Source: Campylobacteraceae bacterium
GTDB lineage: Bacteria > Campylobacterota > Campylobacteria > Campylobacterales > Sulfurovaceae
DNA: 22,728 nt
NCBI GenBank assembly: GCA_027022775.1
Contig: JALVXO010000277.1
Coordinates: 1-22,728 of the forward strand
Reading direction: 5' to 3'
Part shown: piece after piece, positions 21,651 through 22,728 of the stretch
How the letters are laid out: each line of letters opens with the position of its first letter
Position numbering within the stretch: position 1 is the first letter of the stretch
Notes under the pieces: model-generated
What the model was told of the DNA's origin: nothing
The model's database searches: none
Seen by the model: the letters and a program-made list of their open reading frames with translations, nothing else
Translations under genes and position numbers: made by a program

Positions 21651-22589
21651 TTAGTGCAGTTTGAAAAACTCTTCTATAATCCCTCTTGCCTCTTTTGGGT
21701 CGGTTGTACGGTTTATTTTATCTCTAAAGCCGGTTGCATTTTTATAACCGTGTTTAGAGTATGTATGAAGATGTTTTCTAAAGAGAATTACACCGTAGTC
21801 GCCGTAAAAATTTAACATCTGGTCAAAATGCTCAAGCACCACTTGGGCAATCAGCTCTTTTGGCGCCTCTTGGAGCCCCTCTTTAATCTCTTTAAAAATC
21901 CAGGGTCTGCCCACAGCACCTCTGCCTATCATTATCCCGTCGCACTTTGTATGCTCTAAAACCCATTTTGCCTTTGCGGGTGAATCTATATCTCCGTTTG
22001 CAATTACCGGTATTTTTACTGCAGCTTTAACCTCTGCAATGGCATCATAATCAACAGGCGCTTTAAATTTTCCTTGTCTTGTCCTGCCGTGGACTGCAAT
22101 AAAATCAGCCCCGTTATCTTCGCACACTTTGGCAATTTCTACATGGTTTTTTTCTAAAAATCCAAGCCTGATTTTAACAGAAGTGTATTGCTTATTGGAG
22201 TGCTCTTTTATTGTTTTAATTGCTCTGCCCATCTTTTTCAAATCGGTCAGAAGCGCCGCACCTTGCAGGTTGTTTACAACTTTGGGCACAGGGCAGCCGC
22301 AGTTTAAATCTACAATATCCACCCCTTCGCGCTCATTTATTATATCCAGCGCCTTTTTTATAATTTCTGGGTCGCTTCCGGCTATTTGCACAGAGTAAGG
22401 GGTTTCTAAAGGGGATTTTTCCAACATTTTAACTGTTTTTTGACTGCCGTAAGCAAGCGCATTGGAGCTTATCATTTCGCTAACGGTAACATCTGCGCCA
22501 AATTTTTTAACAACACTTCTAAACGGCAGGTCGGTCAGCCCCGCCAAAGGGGCTAAAAAGTAGAGCGGTTTGGAAAAGTCCAGTATCAT
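21651..22589 (-). CDS. dusB: tRNA-dihydrouridine synthase B
   Basis: A 312-residue FMN enzyme reducing uridines in the tRNA D-loop. APLAGLTDLPFR (13-24) starts the TIM barrel, DLNCGCP (94-100) carries the catalytic cysteine C99, and K139 and H167-G-R169 are the conserved RNA/flavin-contact residues. IANGDI and IGRGAVGRPWIF form the phosphate-binding end. Length and motifs fit the DusB group, the form usually found alone in this phylum. The ATG overlaps the stop of the preceding small gene (ATGA). Confidence 0.92.
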   Translation of the reverse strand: MILDFSKPLYFLAPLAGLTDLPFRSVVKKFGADVTVSEMISSNALAYGSQKTVKMLEKSPLETPYSVQIAGSDPEIIKKALDIINEREGVDIVDLNCGCPVPKVVNNLQGAALLTDLKKMGRAIKTIKEHSNKQYTSVKIRLGFLEKNHVEIAKVCEDNGADFIAVHGRTRQGKFKAPVDYDAIAEVKAAVKIPVIANGDIDSPAKAKWVLEHTKCDGIMIGRGAVGRPWIFKEIKEGLQEAPKELIAQVVLEHFDQMLNFYGDYGVILFRKHLHTYSKHGYKNATGFRDKINRTTDPKEARGIIEEFFKLH

Positions 22590-22726
22590 TTACAGATATT
22601 ATCTTCTGTTAAAATATCGCCTGTTGTGTAATTTGCTTTGCCTTTCTTAAGGGCAAGAAGAGCTCTAAACGCTTTATACTCATCATCTGCATGCTCTTCT
22701 AAAATATCTGAAATTTTATCCAGCAT
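22586..22726 (-). CDS. Small or partial protein upstream of dusB, unrecognised
   Basis: A minus-strand frame ends with TGA overlapping the dusB ATG by three bases, a coupling typical of real genes here. From the ATG at 22726 it encodes 46 residues: an acidic helix (MLDKISDILEEHADDEYKAF) followed by a Lys-rich stretch and TTGDILTEDNICK. Whether this ATG is the true start or lies inside a longer gene cannot be told, because only two bases remain in the window. I do not recognise the family. Confidence 0.5.
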   Translation of the reverse strand: MLDKISDILEEHADDEYKAFRALLALKKGKANYTTGDILTEDNICK

Positions 22727-22728
22727 TT

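Overview
This window looks like chromosomal DNA of a Campylobacterota (epsilonproteobacterial) genome. The DNA is AT-rich with very tight gene packing, and the gene order is diagnostic. From memory, two separate conserved blocks of Campylobacter jejuni are reproduced almost gene for gene: clpB / ctpA-purC-purS-purQ-(periplasmic protein)-plsC, and rluD-(FnIII protein)-trmB-ftsE-ftsX-(LytM protein)-pyrH-rpoZ-spoT-tyrS-(nitronate monooxygenase-like)-amiA. Free-living chemolithotrophs of the same phylum are equally possible; the genus cannot be fixed from the sequence.

Layout. Bases 1-77 hold the N-terminal end of clpB (minus). Bases 78-737 are non-coding and packed with nested inverted repeats. 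Bases 738-6124 are a plus-strand run: ctpA, then purC-purS-purQ, a membrane protein with a C-terminal SH3-like end, plsC and a QueD/PTPS-family enzyme, mostly overlapping by a few bases. Bases 6145-6825 are a stand-alone unit with its own promoter and hairpin, encoding a lipoprotein cytochrome c on a long Ala/Glu/Lys helix. Bases 6988-19278 are a long minus-strand series read from rluD down to amiA. It covers rRNA/tRNA modification, cell-division peptidoglycan hydrolysis (FtsE, FtsX, a catalytically degenerate LytM protein, and an amidase), UMP kinase, RNA polymerase omega, (p)ppGpp metabolism and tyrosyl-tRNA synthesis. Bases 19501-20397 (plus) encode a SAM methyltransferase, convergent with a superoxide reductase gene across a shared perfect hairpin. 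Bases 20872-21515 (minus) encode a small haem-binding protein and a DUF2892-type membrane protein. Bases 21651-22726 (minus) encode DusB and the end, or all, of a small protein.

The genes are mostly housekeeping. No phage, transposase, CRISPR array, tRNA or rRNA gene was seen. The least explained material is non-coding: (i) a roughly 490-bp island bounded by 38-bp inverted heptamer-type repeats next to clpB; (ii) a 61-bp palindromic element present twice (57/61 identical), once overlapping the pyrH stop codon and once after dusB; and (iii) a heptamer-repeat hairpin between the LytM gene and pyrH. On the protein side, the helical-stalk cytochrome lipoprotein, the linked FtsEX/degenerate-LytM/amidase set, a Cys-cluster flavin oxidoreductase and a non-standard QueD motif deserve attention. 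I did not find a clearly new multi-gene system.
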